From Oscillospiraceae bacterium (lineage in GTDB: Bacteria > Bacillota > Clostridia > Oscillospirales > Acutalibacteraceae), in NCBI GenBank assembly GCA_902772935.1, contig CACYCR010000086.1, forward strand, positions 1 to 33,874: a DNA stretch of 33,874 nucleotides, read 5' to 3'. The notes under the pieces were generated by a model. That model was not told where the DNA came from, searched no databases, and saw only the letters and a list, made by a program, of their open reading frames with translations. Shown here piece by piece: positions 1-7,802 of this stretch. Position 1 is the first letter of the stretch. Each line of letters starts with the position of its first letter. Made by a program: the position numbers and the translations under genes.

Positions 1-20
1 AATGCGTGCGACAATTCCTT

Positions 21-89
<69 letters not shown>

Positions 90-128
90 GATATCTCTGT
101 CCTTTTTCAAAGCTGAATGAAGATACAA

Positions 129-164
129 GCGCAGTGCGCCCGTTTGGGTGCGCCGCGCTTTTTT
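129..164 (+). terminator. Rho-independent terminator of an upstream unit
   Basis: A GC-rich stem of about 13 bp (129-141 with 146-158, one mismatch and two wobble pairs) closes a GTTT loop and is followed by six T. No gene is visible to its left inside the window, so it probably ends a transcript that begins before position 1 and runs through the microsatellite. Confidence 0.75.
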
Positions 165-212
165 GATATACTAAAATTTTTGATATACTAAAATTTTTGA
201 TATACTAAAATT
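165..212 (+). promoter_or_regulatory. Three tandem 17-bp repeats with promoter-like elements
   Basis: The 17-bp unit GATATACTAAAATTTTT begins at 165, 182 and 199; the third copy is cut short by the ribosome binding site region of the next gene. Each junction gives a TTGATA-like -35, and each unit contains TATACT and TAAAAT -10-like hexamers. TTGATA at 163-168 with TATACT at 184-189 has 15 bp spacing, and the next unit repeats this arrangement. The array is the only visible promoter region for the fibronectin-III gene that starts at 229. Promoter activity is inferred. Confidence 0.6.
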
Positions 213-228
213 ATAAAGGAGAATTCTT

Positions 229-2247
229 ATGAAAACTTCAAAAAAAGTGTTATCTATCCTGATGGCCTTGCTCATGCTCGCTTCGGTCATGGTGATTCCC
301 ACCGCTGCGGCCGACGTAGCGGAGCCGAAGAACGTGAAAGCCAGCCTGGCCGCCAACGGCACCATCACCGTCACCTGGGATATGATTGCCGATCGTGACC
401 GCTCCGCGATCGGTTCCATCCGTGTGGAATGGTCCACCGACCAGAGCACATGGAAGACCGCTTATACCTCCACCGATACCTATTCGCATTCCGCGCGCAT
501 CACGTCGTTTGTTGACGGCGGCGCGCCGCAGCCCGGCACGACCTATTACTTCAGCGTGCTTTTTGTGAGCAAGACGGGCACTGCCGGCGCGCGCAGCAAT
601 GTGGCTTCGGTGACCACGGCGGGCAGCGCCCCGACCCAGCCGACGCAGCCCGATACGCCGACGCAGCCGACGCAGCCCGATACACCGACCCAGCCTGACA
701 CACCGAGCACACCCAGCACGCCGACGACGCCGAGTACGCCGAGCACACCGACACAGCCAACCAATCCGGCAGTATCCAACGGGATTCCCAAAGTGACGAA
801 TGTCAAAGTGCAATGTAAAACCGTTGGCTCCACAAAAGTGACCTTGACATGGGGCAAGCTTTCAGGCAGCGATCTCGACAAGGTTTCCGGCTTGTATATT
901 GAAGTTTCTCCGGATCAGAAGAACTGGAAAAGCGGCGCGTCAATTGCAAAAGGCTATTATGAAACAACGATTGACACCGTCGACGGCGAAGCGCTGAAAT
1001 CCGGCACAACCTATTATTTCCGTCTTTATTATTACTACCAAACCTCAAAGTTCGACCCCAAAACCGGGAAGAATATCCGCGAATTCGGTCCGGAAACGAT
1101 TGTTTCCTATAAAGTTGATGACCAATTATCCGGTGTGCTTGCAAGATGGAAAAAGCTGAAAAAGATTGCGGTCGGCGACACATACAAGTTCACTGAAAAG
1201 AGCACAAAGTATGACAGACAAACGCTTGTGAAGGGCACCAAGGTGGTCTATACGTGCCCCTACTACACGGTTGCCTTCGTTGTGACTGCTGCCAATGCGA
1301 AGAAAGCAAATTACACGGCGGCAATTAAATGCGCAAAAGGCTATGAGGGCTACTTCTCATTCGACGACGGCGAAACGACGGTTAAGGATTCCGTTTCACT
1401 CAAAGCCTATAATAAAGGCGCACAGATTACTTATCAGTATGTTTATCCAAATACCGATTATTTTGAAACGCTTTATCGGTTGGGCAAAATCACAGAAGCC
1501 GAATACAATAAGTATATTGGAACAATCAACAAGCTCGAAGCAAAGTGCCCGATGTATTACGTCATCAACCAAAAGTTGACGCACGATTTTACGGGATTCC
1601 CTTCCGTTACGCAAAACAGCATCAATCTTGGCAGATTGTATGCCTATAATTATACTGGGGTCAACGTCTTTTACAGAGCCAGCGGCGCCGAAAAATGGAC
1701 AAAGAAATCCTATAAGAACGGGACTTCGAATGTGACGCTGAAAAAGCTGAAAGCCGGCACGCTGTATGAGATCAAACTGCAGGCCTATGAGACGGTGAAG
1801 CATCCGTTGACCGGAAAGATAATCAACTTGACCGAAGACTACGCAAAAATCTATAAACTCTATACCGGTTCGTCAAAAGCGCCGGAAATCAAATCTGTCA
1901 AGGTTACCAGTGTCAAAACGCAATCGAACTATATTGACGGCCATTATAACGGTAACGTCTGGGTTGCCGGACATTACGATAACTACACACAGGTCAAAAT
2001 GACCGTCACGCTGAAAAACCGGCCCAAGGCGATGAAAGCGCTCAAACTGGCAAATGACTGCTGGTCCGGCGGCGTATCCAAGGGAAAAGATAATGTCTTT
2101 ACCTTCTCGGTCGTTTTCATCGGAAATCAAAAAGGCACAACCATGAACATGTCCTTTGTCGGCGTTTCAAATATCCTGAAGGTAGACGGAGAGAACCTTT
2201 ATCTCGGCGAAAGCAAAGCAGCCACAAAAAAAGTTACGCTGAAATAA
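229..2247 (+). CDS. Secreted fibronectin type III domain protein
   Basis: This 672-residue protein has a clear signal peptide (basic MKTSKK start, hydrophobic core, AAA-type cleavage near residue 27). A first fibronectin-III-like domain (about 32-130, ending in the typical PGTTYYF motif) is followed by a low-complexity linker of Thr, Gln, Pro, Asp and Ser (about 134-180). A second fibronectin-III-like domain spans about 184-295 and a third Fn3-like segment about 460-585. Residues 300-450 and the last 85 were not recognised. No LPXTG sorting signal, S-layer repeat, dockerin or catalytic motif was seen, so retention at the surface is unexplained. The ATG is preceded by AAAGGAG at good spacing. 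The domains suggest an extracellular binding or adhesion role; that is inference. Third-position GC is clearly higher before the linker than after it. Confidence 0.85.
   Translation: MKTSKKVLSILMALLMLASVMVIPTAAADVAEPKNVKASLAANGTITVTWDMIADRDRSAIGSIRVEWSTDQSTWKTAYTSTDTYSHSARITSFVDGGAPQPGTTYYFSVLFVSKTGTAGARSNVASVTTAGSAPTQPTQPDTPTQPTQPDTPTQPDTPSTPSTPTTPSTPSTPTQPTNPAVSNGIPKVTNVKVQCKTVGSTKVTLTWGKLSGSDLDKVSGLYIEVSPDQKNWKSGASIAKGYYETTIDTVDGEALKSGTTYYFRLYYYYQTSKFDPKTGKNIREFGPETIVSYKVDDQLSGVLARWKKLKKIAVGDTYKFTEKSTKYDRQTLVKGTKVVYTCPYYTVAFVVTAANAKKANYTAAIKCAKGYEGYFSFDDGETTVKDSVSLKAYNKGAQITYQYVYPNTDYFETLYRLGKITEAEYNKYIGTINKLEAKCPMYYVINQKLTHDFTGFPSVTQNSINLGRLYAYNYTGVNVFYRASGAEKWTKKSYKNGTSNVTLKKLKAGTLYEIKLQAYETVKHPLTGKIINLTEDYAKIYKLYTGSSKAPEIKSVKVTSVKTQSNYIDGHYNGNVWVAGHYDNYTQVKMTVTLKNRPKAMKALKLANDCWSGGVSKGKDNVFTFSVVFIGNQKGTTMNMSFVGVSNILKVDGENLYLGESKAATKKVTLK
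632..764 (+). repeat. Minisatellite coding the Pro/Thr/Gln linker
   Basis: Short imperfect units coding TQP, DTP and STP recur across about 130 bp inside the fibronectin-III gene. Larger units such as TQPTQPDTP appear twice in a row, so linker length could change by in-frame repeat gain or loss. Proline/threonine linkers of this type separate domains in many secreted Gram-positive proteins. Confidence 0.85.
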
Positions 2248-2305
2248 GAGTCCATGCCGCGGATAAAAACATCTGCGGCGCGCGGTCCTGAGCAACCGCA
2301 CCCTT

Positions 2306-2418
2306 CAATCCTCCGGATTGCCACCCTCCCCCTGACAGGGGAGGGTTTTTTGCTGCCGCTTTCTTGCCTTCCCCGCGTGCGCGGAAGGTGGCACGGCACA
2401 GCCGTGACGGATGAGGTG
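2306..2418. repeat. Palindromic intergenic repeat element
   Basis: Four hairpins lie in tandem: CAATCC/GGATTG near 2306-2320, CCCTCCCC/GGGGAGGG at 2324-2345, CCTTCC/GGAAGG near 2368-2387, and GCACGGC/GCCGTG(A)C near 2391-2407, ending in GGATGAGGTG. The last part resembles, from memory, a palindromic intergenic repeat scattered through gut Clostridia genomes (versions of GTCACGGC...GCCGTGCCACC...GGAAGG). No second copy was seen in this window. Together with the promoter at 2508-2536 it accounts for most of the 356-bp gap 2248-2603; I see no gene there. Confidence 0.55.
2324..2351 (+). terminator. Rho-independent terminator after the Fn3 gene
   Basis: CCCTCCCC (2324-2331) pairs with GGGGAGGG (2338-2345) and is followed by six T. 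It lies 77 bp after the Fn3 stop codon, inside a longer palindromic repeat region. Confidence 0.8.
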
Positions 2419-2507
2419 AACGCGCTGACCACTGTTCAACCTTCACGATTTATTTCTTTTTTGAAAATTGAATATGGAAATCCTGACGAAAAATGGCACA
2501 GAAAATA

Positions 2508-2536
2508 TTGACAAGCAAGAAAAAATAGGTTATCAT
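2508..2536 (+). promoter_or_regulatory. Sigma-A promoter of the pyrophosphatase gene
   Basis: A consensus -35 TTGACA (2508-2513), a 17-bp spacer and a -10 TATCAT (2531-2536) lie about 70 bp before the pyrophosphatase start. No operator or riboswitch was recognised in the leader. Confidence 0.8.
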
Positions 2537-2603
2537 ATAGATTACAACATAGTAGGCATTTTGAAGAAAACACTATGTAACCACACTTTAAAGGGGAATC
2601 TTT

Positions 2604-4640
2604 ATGGACAAACTTATGTACATTGTTCCGGCAGTCAGCGTACTTGGCTTGCTCTTTGCGCTTTTCCTTGCGCTCAAGGTGAAAAAGCAGGCGCCCGGTA
2701 CCGACCGAATGAAAGAAATTGCCGCGTCCATCCATGAAGGCGCAACGGCGTTTCTGTTTTCAGAGTATAAAATCATCGTGATTTTTATCGCAGTCATTTT
2801 CCTTGCGATCGGTCTTGCACTGAAAAACTGGCTGGAAGCAATCTGCTTCCTGGTTGGCGCAATTTTCTCCATTGCTGCCGGTTATTTCGGCATGCAGGTG
2901 GCAACGCTTGCGAACGTCCGTACTGCGAACGCAGCAAAGGAAAAGGGCATGGCGAAAGCACTTTCCGTCGCGTTTTCCGGCGGTTCGGTCATGGGCCTTT
3001 GCGTGGCGGGCTTCGGTCTGCTCGGCATCTCCGTGATCTATGCCATCTCCAAGAATGCGGACGTTCTGTTCGGTTTCTCTCTCGGTGCGTCTTCCATCGC
3101 GTTGTTTGCCCGTGTCGGCGGCGGTATCTATACCAAGGCTGCTGACGTCGGCGCTGACCTTGTCGGTAAAGTCGAAGCCGGTATTCCGGAAGACGACCCG
3201 CGCAACCCGGCAGTCGTTGCAGATAACGTCGGCGATAACGTCGGCGACGTGGCCGGCATGGGTGCCGACCTGTTTGAAAGCTACAGCGGTGCGGTTATTT
3301 CCGCAATGACGCTCGGTCTGCTGACCTTGAAGAATGCCGGCGACAGCGAAGGCGGTTTGCGCGGTTTGCTGTACCCGCTGGTGATCGCAGCGCTCGGTCT
3401 GCTGTCTTCCATCATCGGTACGTTTTTCGTGCGCGGTGACAAGAACCCGGCACGTTCCCTGAAGATCGGTACTTATGTGGCCTCCGGCGCCGTGCTCATC
3501 GGCTCCATCGTCCTGAGTAAGGTCATGCTCGGTAACTATTACTATGGCGTTACCATCGTCGCCGGTCTGATTGTCGGCGTCCTGATCGGTTACTTCACGG
3601 AGGTATACACCTCTGATGCATATAAATCCGTCAAGAAGATCGCGAAGCAGTCCGAAACCGGTGCTGCGACGAACATTATCTCCGGGATTGCCACCGGCTT
3701 CCAGTCCACGGCAATCACCATTCTGTTCATCTGCATCGGCATCTTTGTTGCCTTCTTCTTCGGCAACAAGGTCGGCGGCGTTTCCGGCGGCATCTACGGC
3801 ATCGCGCTTGCCGCAGTCGGTATGCTGTCCACCACCGGCATCACAGTTGCGGTCGATGCATACGGTCCCATTGCGGACAACGCCGGCGGTATTGCCGAAA
3901 TGAGCGGCCTGGATGAATCTGTCCGCAAGATCACCGACAAGCTCGACTCCGTCGGCAACACCACTGCTGCCATGGGTAAGGGCTTTGCCATCGGTTCCGC
4001 CGCACTCACCGCGCTCGCATTGTTCTTCTCCTATAAAGAAGCGGTCGGTCTGCAGAACATTGACCTTCTGAACAGCAACGTCGTGATCGGCCTTCTGATC
4101 GGTGGCATGCTGCCGTTCATCTTCTCCGCGTTCACTATGGAATCCGTTTCCAAAGCAGCCTATCAGATGATCGAAGAGGTCCGCCGTCAGTTCCGTGAGA
4201 TCCCGGGCATCCTCGAAGGCAAGGGCCGTCCGGATTACAAGACCTGCGTTGCAATTTCGACAAAGGCATCTCTGCGTGAAATGATCGTTCCCGGTTTGCT
4301 CGCTGTTATGGCGCCGCTTGCGGTCGGCTGCCTGCTCGGTGCGAATGCACTCGGCGGTTTGCTTGCCGGTTCGCTGGTCACAGGCGTTTTGCTTGCAATC
4401 TTCATGTCCAACGCCGGCGGCGCATGGGACAACGCGAAGAAGTTCATTGAAAGCGGAAACCATGGCGGTAAAGGCAGCGAAAGCCACAAGGCGGCTGTTG
4501 TCGGCGATACGGTCGGCGACCCGTTCAAGGATACATCCGGTCCGTCCATCAATATCCTGATCAAGCTGATGACGGTCGTGTCGCTTGTGTTTGCGCCGCT
4601 CTTCCTGATGATCAACAACGGCGCCGGCCTGATTGGCTGA
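2604..4640 (+). CDS. hppA: Membrane-bound K+-dependent-type ion-pumping pyrophosphatase
   Basis: This 678-residue integral membrane protein hydrolyses pyrophosphate in the cytosol and exports H+ or Na+. The family's catalytic loop begins at D181 ([19 protein letters not shown]) and continues through the acidic DNVGDNVGD and ADLFE motifs. The second conserved region near the C-terminus has GGAWDNAKK and [14 protein letters not shown]. About 15-16 hydrophobic helices are visible, as expected. At 451-456 the sequence is GNTTAA: Ala rather than Lys at position 455 is the known signature of the K+-requiring subclass. Whether the coupling ion is Na+ or H+ cannot be decided here. AAAGGGG precedes the ATG, and the gene has its own promoter and a strong terminator, so it is monocistronic. 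Confidence 0.97.
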   Translation: MDKLMYIVPAVSVLGLLFALFLALKVKKQAPGTDRMKEIAASIHEGATAFLFSEYKIIVIFIAVIFLAIGLALKNWLEAICFLVGAIFSIAAGYFGMQVATLANVRTANAAKEKGMAKALSVAFSGGSVMGLCVAGFGLLGISVIYAISKNADVLFGFSLGASSIALFARVGGGIYTKAADVGADLVGKVEAGIPEDDPRNPAVVADNVGDNVGDVAGMGADLFESYSGAVISAMTLGLLTLKNAGDSEGGLRGLLYPLVIAALGLLSSIIGTFFVRGDKNPARSLKIGTYVASGAVLIGSIVLSKVMLGNYYYGVTIVAGLIVGVLIGYFTEVYTSDAYKSVKKIAKQSETGAATNIISGIATGFQSTAITILFICIGIFVAFFFGNKVGGVSGGIYGIALAAVGMLSTTGITVAVDAYGPIADNAGGIAEMSGLDESVRKITDKLDSVGNTTAAMGKGFAIGSAALTALALFFSYKEAVGLQNIDLLNSNVVIGLLIGGMLPFIFSAFTMESVSKAAYQMIEEVRRQFREIPGILEGKGRPDYKTCVAISTKASLREMIVPGLLAVMAPLAVGCLLGANALGGLLAGSLVTGVLLAIFMSNAGGAWDNAKKFIESGNHGGKGSESHKAAVVGDTVGDPFKDTSGPSINILIKLMTVVSLVFAPLFLMINNGAGLIG

Positions 4641-4660
4641 ACAACCTAAATCGAATAACA

Positions 4661-4699
4661 AAAGAGATCCGATTCCAAAAAGGAATCGGATCTCTTTTT
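4661..4699. terminator. Bidirectional terminator between hppA and the small minus-strand gene
   Basis: A perfect 16-bp stem (4661-4676 with 4682-4697) closes an AAAAA loop. T tracts follow on both strands, so it can end hppA and the convergent 36-residue gene, whose stop codon is at 4712-4714. Confidence 0.9.
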
Positions 4700-4711
4700 G
4701 CTTGTTGTTTC

Positions 4712-4822
4712 TTACTGGTCTTCGCCTTTGAACCATGCGAACAGCTCATCCAAAAAGGTGCGCAGCGCATCAAAAAATTTTTTCAAATCAAAATACTTCA
4801 GGCTGATTCTTTCTTCTTCCAT
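4712..4822 (-). CDS. Small amphipathic protein, 36 residues, function unknown
   Basis: An open frame of 36 codons plus TAA starts at ATG 4822 and is preceded by AAAGGAGAT at ideal spacing. The peptide has an acidic start (MEEERISLKYF), a central helix-prone stretch (LKKFFDALRTFLDELFAWF) and a short GEDQ tail. Hydrophobic residues F16, F17, L20, F23, L24, L27, F28 and F31 fall at i, i+3/4, i+7 positions, with Asp, Arg, Glu and Lys between them, so they would form one face of an amphipathic helix. It is not a transmembrane segment and has no signal peptide. A consensus sigma-A promoter with a palindrome lies upstream and a strong terminator downstream, so the unit looks complete. I do not recognise the family. 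Peripheral membrane binding or a peptide partner is a guess. Confidence 0.72.
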   Translation of the reverse strand: MEEERISLKYFDLKKFFDALRTFLDELFAWFKGEDQ

Positions 4823-4865
4823 GCTGATATCTCCTTTTGAAGCCTTGCGGCTTTATTTCAATCGA

Positions 4866-4894
4866 ATTATAACACATTGCAAAGCGCTTTGCAA
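4866..4894 (-). promoter_or_regulatory. Sigma-A promoter with embedded 18-bp palindromic operator
   Basis: On the minus strand, -35 TTGCAA (4894-4889), a 17-bp spacer and -10 TATAAT (4871-4866) precede the 36-residue gene. The perfect palindrome TTGCAAAGCGCTTTGCAA (4877-4894) covers the -35 and most of the spacer. Its centre is a CpG flanked by AAAG/CTTT, as in LacI/CcpA-family operators, but the half-sites are one base longer than a classic cre. Binding there should block RNA polymerase. The regulator is not in the window. Confidence 0.75.
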
Positions 4895-4993
4895 GAGCGT
4901 CGCGAAAAGAAAGTTTTTTGCCTGACAGGAGATGACATGCTTTTTTCTCTGCGCGGTGGATAATAGCTGTATCAGACGGATGCGGGGTGCGCC

Positions 4994-5824
4994 ATGATTG
5001 TTTATGCGGATATCTTGTTTATTGTAAATCTTTATGTGACTTATCTGCTGCTGCGGCTGACGCAGCTGCTTGCACATGAGCCGCTGCGGCGCGGACGGCT
5101 GGTTCTTTCTTCACTGTGCGGCGGGGCGTATGCGCTGGTGATTTATCTGCCGCTGCCGTGGTGGGCGCTGGCCATCAGCCGGATTGCGGTTGCCGCTGTG
5201 TTGATTGTTGCGGCGTTTCCGGTGAAAACAAGGCGACAGTTTCTGCGGCTGTACGCGACTTTTTTTTCGATGAATTTTGTTTTTGCAGGGCTGATGTTTG
5301 CGCTGTGGTATTTTCTGCGGCCGCGTGCAATGCAGTGGTATGGGAGCGTGGTTTACTTTGATCTGCATGTACCGCTGCTGGTCGGGCTGACGGCGGCGTG
5401 CTATTTTCTGTTGCTGCTTACGCAAAAACTGGTGGCGCTGCGGCGGCCGCCGGACGCGCTGTTTTCTCTGACAATTACGCTGCGGTCAAACCGGGTGACC
5501 TGCAGCGCGCTGCTTGATACCGGCAACACGCTGATAGAGCCGTTTTCGGCATATCCCGTCATTGTGGCGGAGACTGCCGTTTGTGCGCCGCTGCTGGACG
5601 GTCAAAGTGATCTTTTGCTGCGATATGTTCCGTGCAGCGTTGTCGGCGCAAAGACGCTGCTGCGTGCCTTCCGGCCGGAATCCGTCCGGATCCGCGGTGT
5701 GAAAACCGATATGACAACCGATGCGGTGTATATTGCGCTGACAGATACACCACTCAGAAACGGTGCATTTCAGGCGTTGCTGCAGCCGGCGCTGCTGCAG
5801 ACAGAATCAACGAAAGGAAGATGA
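4994..5824 (+). CDS. spoIIGA: Sporulation sigma-E processing aspartic protease SpoIIGA
   Basis: This membrane protease cleaves pro-sigma-E in the mother cell after asymmetric division. It has five hydrophobic segments in the first ~150 residues and a cytosolic C-terminal half with the retroviral-type aspartic protease motif LLDTGN, in which D175 is the expected catalytic Asp. At 276 residues it is somewhat shorter than the Bacillus protein (about 309). The stop codon lies 4 bp before sigE, the classic arrangement. The ribosome binding site is weak (GGGGTG). Upstream, GATAAT at 4959-4964 could be a -10 without a good -35, as expected for a Spo0A-activated promoter, but I see no convincing Spo0A box. 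Confidence 0.95.
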   Translation: MIVYADILFIVNLYVTYLLLRLTQLLAHEPLRRGRLVLSSLCGGAYALVIYLPLPWWALAISRIAVAAVLIVAAFPVKTRRQFLRLYATFFSMNFVFAGLMFALWYFLRPRAMQWYGSVVYFDLHVPLLVGLTAACYFLLLLTQKLVALRRPPDALFSLTITLRSNRVTCSALLDTGNTLIEPFSAYPVIVAETAVCAPLLDGQSDLLLRYVPCSVVGAKTLLRAFRPESVRIRGVKTDMTTDAVYIALTDTPLRNGAFQALLQPALLQTESTKGR

Positions 5825-5828
5825 GTAT

Positions 5829-6548
5829 ATGGAATGGGCGAGTCGAATCCGTGGGCTGCTGCAGCGATTGCAAAACAAGCTGAAACAGCTTTCCGCGCCA
5901 ACAGAAGTTTTTTATATCAACGGCGCTGATGCTTTGCCGTCACCGCTGCCGAAAGCGGAGGAGGAACGTTTGCTTTCACGATTGGCAGCGGGGGATGAAA
6001 GCGCAAAAGAGCCGCTGATCGTACACAACCTGCGTCTGGTGGTATATCTTGCGCGGAAATTCGAAAGCAGCGGCGTCGGCATTGAAGACCTGGTATCAAT
6101 CGGTACACTCGGACTGATCAAAGCGGTGAATACCTTTTGTCCGGAGAAAAAGATCAAGCTTGCGACCTATGCGTCACGCTGTATTGAAAATGAGATTCTG
6201 ATGGTGTTGCGCAAGATGGCAAACCGCCGTGGTGAAGTATCACTGGACGAGCCGCTGAACGTGGATTGGGACGGGAATGAGCTGCTGCTGTCGGACGTAC
6301 TTGGCAGTGAAACGGACGAAGTTTCAGGCGGCATTGAAAACGCAGATGAATGCCGGCGACTGCTGTCACTGGTGGAAACGCTGCCGGCGCGCGAACGGGA
6401 GATTCTGATCCTGCGCTTTGGGCTGTACGGCGGCCCGTCGTACACGCAAAAACAGGTGGCCGACCGACTCGGAATTTCACAAAGCTATATTTCCCGACTG
6501 GAGAAGAAGATCATGGAGCGGCTGCGCTTTGCGCTGCTGCGCGAATAA
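5829..6548 (+). CDS. sigE: Sporulation RNA polymerase sigma factor SigE
   Basis: The early mother-cell sigma factor has 239 residues, the same length as the B. subtilis protein. The start is the ATG at 5829, chosen because AAAGGAAGATG lies just upstream at the end of spoIIGA and because the product then begins MEWASRIRG; upstream in-frame codons would overlap spoIIGA. An N-terminal pro-sequence of about 25-30 residues precedes FYING, where SpoIIGA is expected to cut. Region 2 ([40 protein letters not shown]) and region 4 ([15 protein letters not shown], helix-turn-helix [20 protein letters not shown]) are intact. sigG, which often follows sigE, is absent; a sigma-E-type promoter and yabP follow instead. 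Confidence 0.96.
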   Translation: MEWASRIRGLLQRLQNKLKQLSAPTEVFYINGADALPSPLPKAEEERLLSRLAAGDESAKEPLIVHNLRLVVYLARKFESSGVGIEDLVSIGTLGLIKAVNTFCPEKKIKLATYASRCIENEILMVLRKMANRRGEVSLDEPLNVDWDGNELLLSDVLGSETDEVSGGIENADECRRLLSLVETLPAREREILILRFGLYGGPSYTQKQVADRLGISQSYISRLEKKIMERLRFALLRE

Positions 6549-6554
6549 AAGCCG

Positions 6555-6583
6555 GCATATCCTGCGGCAAATTCGCATACAGT
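6555..6583 (+). promoter_or_regulatory. Sigma-E-type promoter upstream of yabP
   Basis: GCATATC (6555-6561), a 14-bp spacer and CATACAGT (6576-6583) closely match the known B. subtilis sigma-E promoter consensus (ATATT-type -35, 14-15 bp, CATACA-T -10). It lies between the sigE stop and the yabP start, with a GGGAG ribosome binding site following at 6602-6606. Confidence 0.8.
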
Positions 6584-6614
6584 GTAGCAGCTACAAAAAC
6601 AGGGAGTTGTTGTT

Positions 6615-6890
6615 ATGGATACGCCGGTCACTGCTGCGCCGCAGAATATTTTACTGGAAAACCGAAGCCGCCTGCGCATTACGGGTGTGGAGGATGTCGA
6701 CGCCTTTGACGATGCGTCGGTCACGGTGAATACCGTACTCGGGACGTTGACTGTGAGCGGCGCCGATCTGCACATCGGGGCGCTGAACACGGAAACAGGG
6801 GAGCTGTTCGTCGAAGGAAACATCCATGCGCTGCTGTATACCGAAAGTGAGCAGAGGGGCGGCGGGTTTTTCTCGCGTGTGTTCAAATGA
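6615..6890 (+). CDS. yabP: Sporulation protein YabP
   Basis: This 91-residue protein matches the YabP/YqfC family: an ENR-RLRITGVEDVDAFDD-type core followed by a beta-rich TVLGTLTVSGADLHIGALNTETGEL segment. YabP-family members are made in the mother cell under sigma-E control; the molecular role is not established. It ends with an RGGGFFSRVFK tail and no membrane helix. The stop overlaps the yabQ start by 4 bp, so the two are translationally coupled. The ATG has a GGGAG site 8 bp upstream and the sigma-E-type promoter just before it. Confidence 0.92.
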   Translation: MDTPVTAAPQNILLENRSRLRITGVEDVDAFDDASVTVNTVLGTLTVSGADLHIGALNTETGELFVEGNIHALLYTESEQRGGGFFSRVFK

Positions 6891-7366
6891 GCTACAGTGC
6901 ACCGCTGATACATCAGCTTGACGTGTTTCTTGTGTTTCTCGGCGTCGGGTTTTTGCTTGGCGCGGTCTATACGTTCGTCGCGTTTTTCCGCCGGCTGACC
7001 GGGGAAACCGCGGCGGCGTGTTTTGTATGCGATTTTTTGTTTTGTGCACTGAGCAGTGTGGTGCTGTTCCTGTTTCTTCTGGCGTACGCCAACGGGCGGG
7101 TGCGCATCAACCTTCTTCTTTCCGCCGGGGCGGGATTTGCCGCGTTTTCGCTGTCGCTCGGAAAACCGCTGCGGCGGGTGCTGTTTGGCGCAGCGGATGC
7201 GATTCATCATGCGCTTCTTTTGCTGTTGCGGCCGCTGAAGCACTTTTGGACGGCAATGATCCGCGGTCTTGGACGCGGACAAAACCGACTGCGCGCTTTT
7301 TTCATTCGGCGAAAGCAGAAAAAACTGACAAAAAATTCAAAAAATTGTGCGAATTCCATAAAATAG
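6887..7366 (+). CDS. yabQ: Spore cortex biosynthesis membrane protein YabQ
   Basis: This 159-residue protein has four hydrophobic segments in the first ~110 residues (LDVFLVFLGVGFLLGAVYTF, FLFCALSSVVLFLFLLAY and two more) and a basic C-terminal tail. Position directly after yabP with an ATGA overlap, size and topology match YabQ, which in B. subtilis is a sigma-E-dependent membrane protein needed for the spore cortex. Sequence conservation in this family is low, so the call rests partly on context. It should be co-transcribed with yabP from the promoter at 6555-6583. Confidence 0.88.
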   Translation: MSYSAPLIHQLDVFLVFLGVGFLLGAVYTFVAFFRRLTGETAAACFVCDFLFCALSSVVLFLFLLAYANGRVRINLLLSAGAGFAAFSLSLGKPLRRVLFGAADAIHHALLLLLRPLKHFWTAMIRGLGRGQNRLRAFFIRRKQKKLTKNSKNCANSIK

Positions 7367-7369
7367 GAC

Positions 7370-7397
7370 TTGAAAAATTTTTCGAAATCTGTATAAT
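7370..7397 (+). promoter_or_regulatory. Sigma-A promoter of divIC
   Basis: TTGAAA (7370-7375), a 16-bp spacer and TATAAT (7392-7397) begin just after the yabQ stop. It gives the vegetative division gene its own housekeeping promoter inside a sporulation block. Confidence 0.8.
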
Positions 7398-7458
7398 AGA
7401 ACAGTATAGATTATTCTGTGCTTTTTCGGATTTCAGCTTGATCAAAAGGGAGATGCTC

Positions 7459-7782
7459 GTGTTGCAAAGACAATCCGTTCAAAAGTCCGAAGCTGTCGGA
7501 CGCAGACCGAAAAGAAGCATTCTGTTGGTGCTTTTCATTGTTGTGCTTGTTGCTGTTACACTGATTCAGACTGCCTACAACTATGCGCAGGCTGCGAAGA
7601 CTACGCAAAAAATTGAAGAGGTTTCCGCACAGGTTGAAAAGGTCCGCACGGAAAACGAAAAGCAGGAATATTTCCTGAAGAAAGAGAATCATGACGCTTA
7701 CTTTGAAAAGATCGCGCGGGAAGAGTATGGCTATGCCAAGCCCGGCGAGCGTGTTGTTTATGATTCGTCTTTCGGAAACTGA
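7459..7782 (+). CDS. divIC: Septum formation initiator DivIC/FtsB-type protein
   Basis: A small bitopic division protein: a basic cytosolic tail, one transmembrane helix (ILLVLFIVVLVAVTLIQTA), an extracellular coiled coil (about QAAKTTQKIEEVSAQVEKVRTENEK) and a short conserved end (KIAREEYGYAKPGERVVY) typical of DivIC/FtsB. It works with FtsL and DivIB/FtsQ at the septum. The start is uncertain: the GTG at 7459 gives about 6 bp spacing to AAAAGGGAG, whereas the in-frame ATG at 7453 abuts that site; two residues separate them. Longer in-frame extension upstream would overlap yabQ and pass the promoter, and is rejected. Order yabP-yabQ-divIC-yabR is as in B. subtilis. Confidence 0.9.
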   Translation: MLQRQSVQKSEAVGRRPKRSILLVLFIVVLVAVTLIQTAYNYAQAAKTTQKIEEVSAQVEKVRTENEKQEYFLKKENHDAYFEKIAREEYGYAKPGERVVYDSSFGN

Positions 7783-7802
7783 GCGCGGAGGATTATTTTT
7801 CT

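Noticed and set aside
165..212. CRISPR-like array
   Set aside because: The 17-bp units are directly adjacent without spacers and no cas gene is present.
2760..4736. Minus-strand frame of 658 codons opposite hppA
   Set aside because: It is the shadow of a GC-rich coding gene: low-complexity His/Asp/Gln-rich product, no ribosome site, and the plus-strand frame is an unmistakable pyrophosphatase.
4895..4993. Spo0A box upstream of spoIIGA
   Set aside because: The nearest match (GTCGCGAA near 4898-4905) differs from the core TGTCGAA and is not repeated; too weak to call.
7018..7458. N-terminal extension of divIC from 7018
   Set aside because: It overlaps yabQ and crosses a consensus promoter; the Cys/Arg-rich product is a shadow of yabQ.
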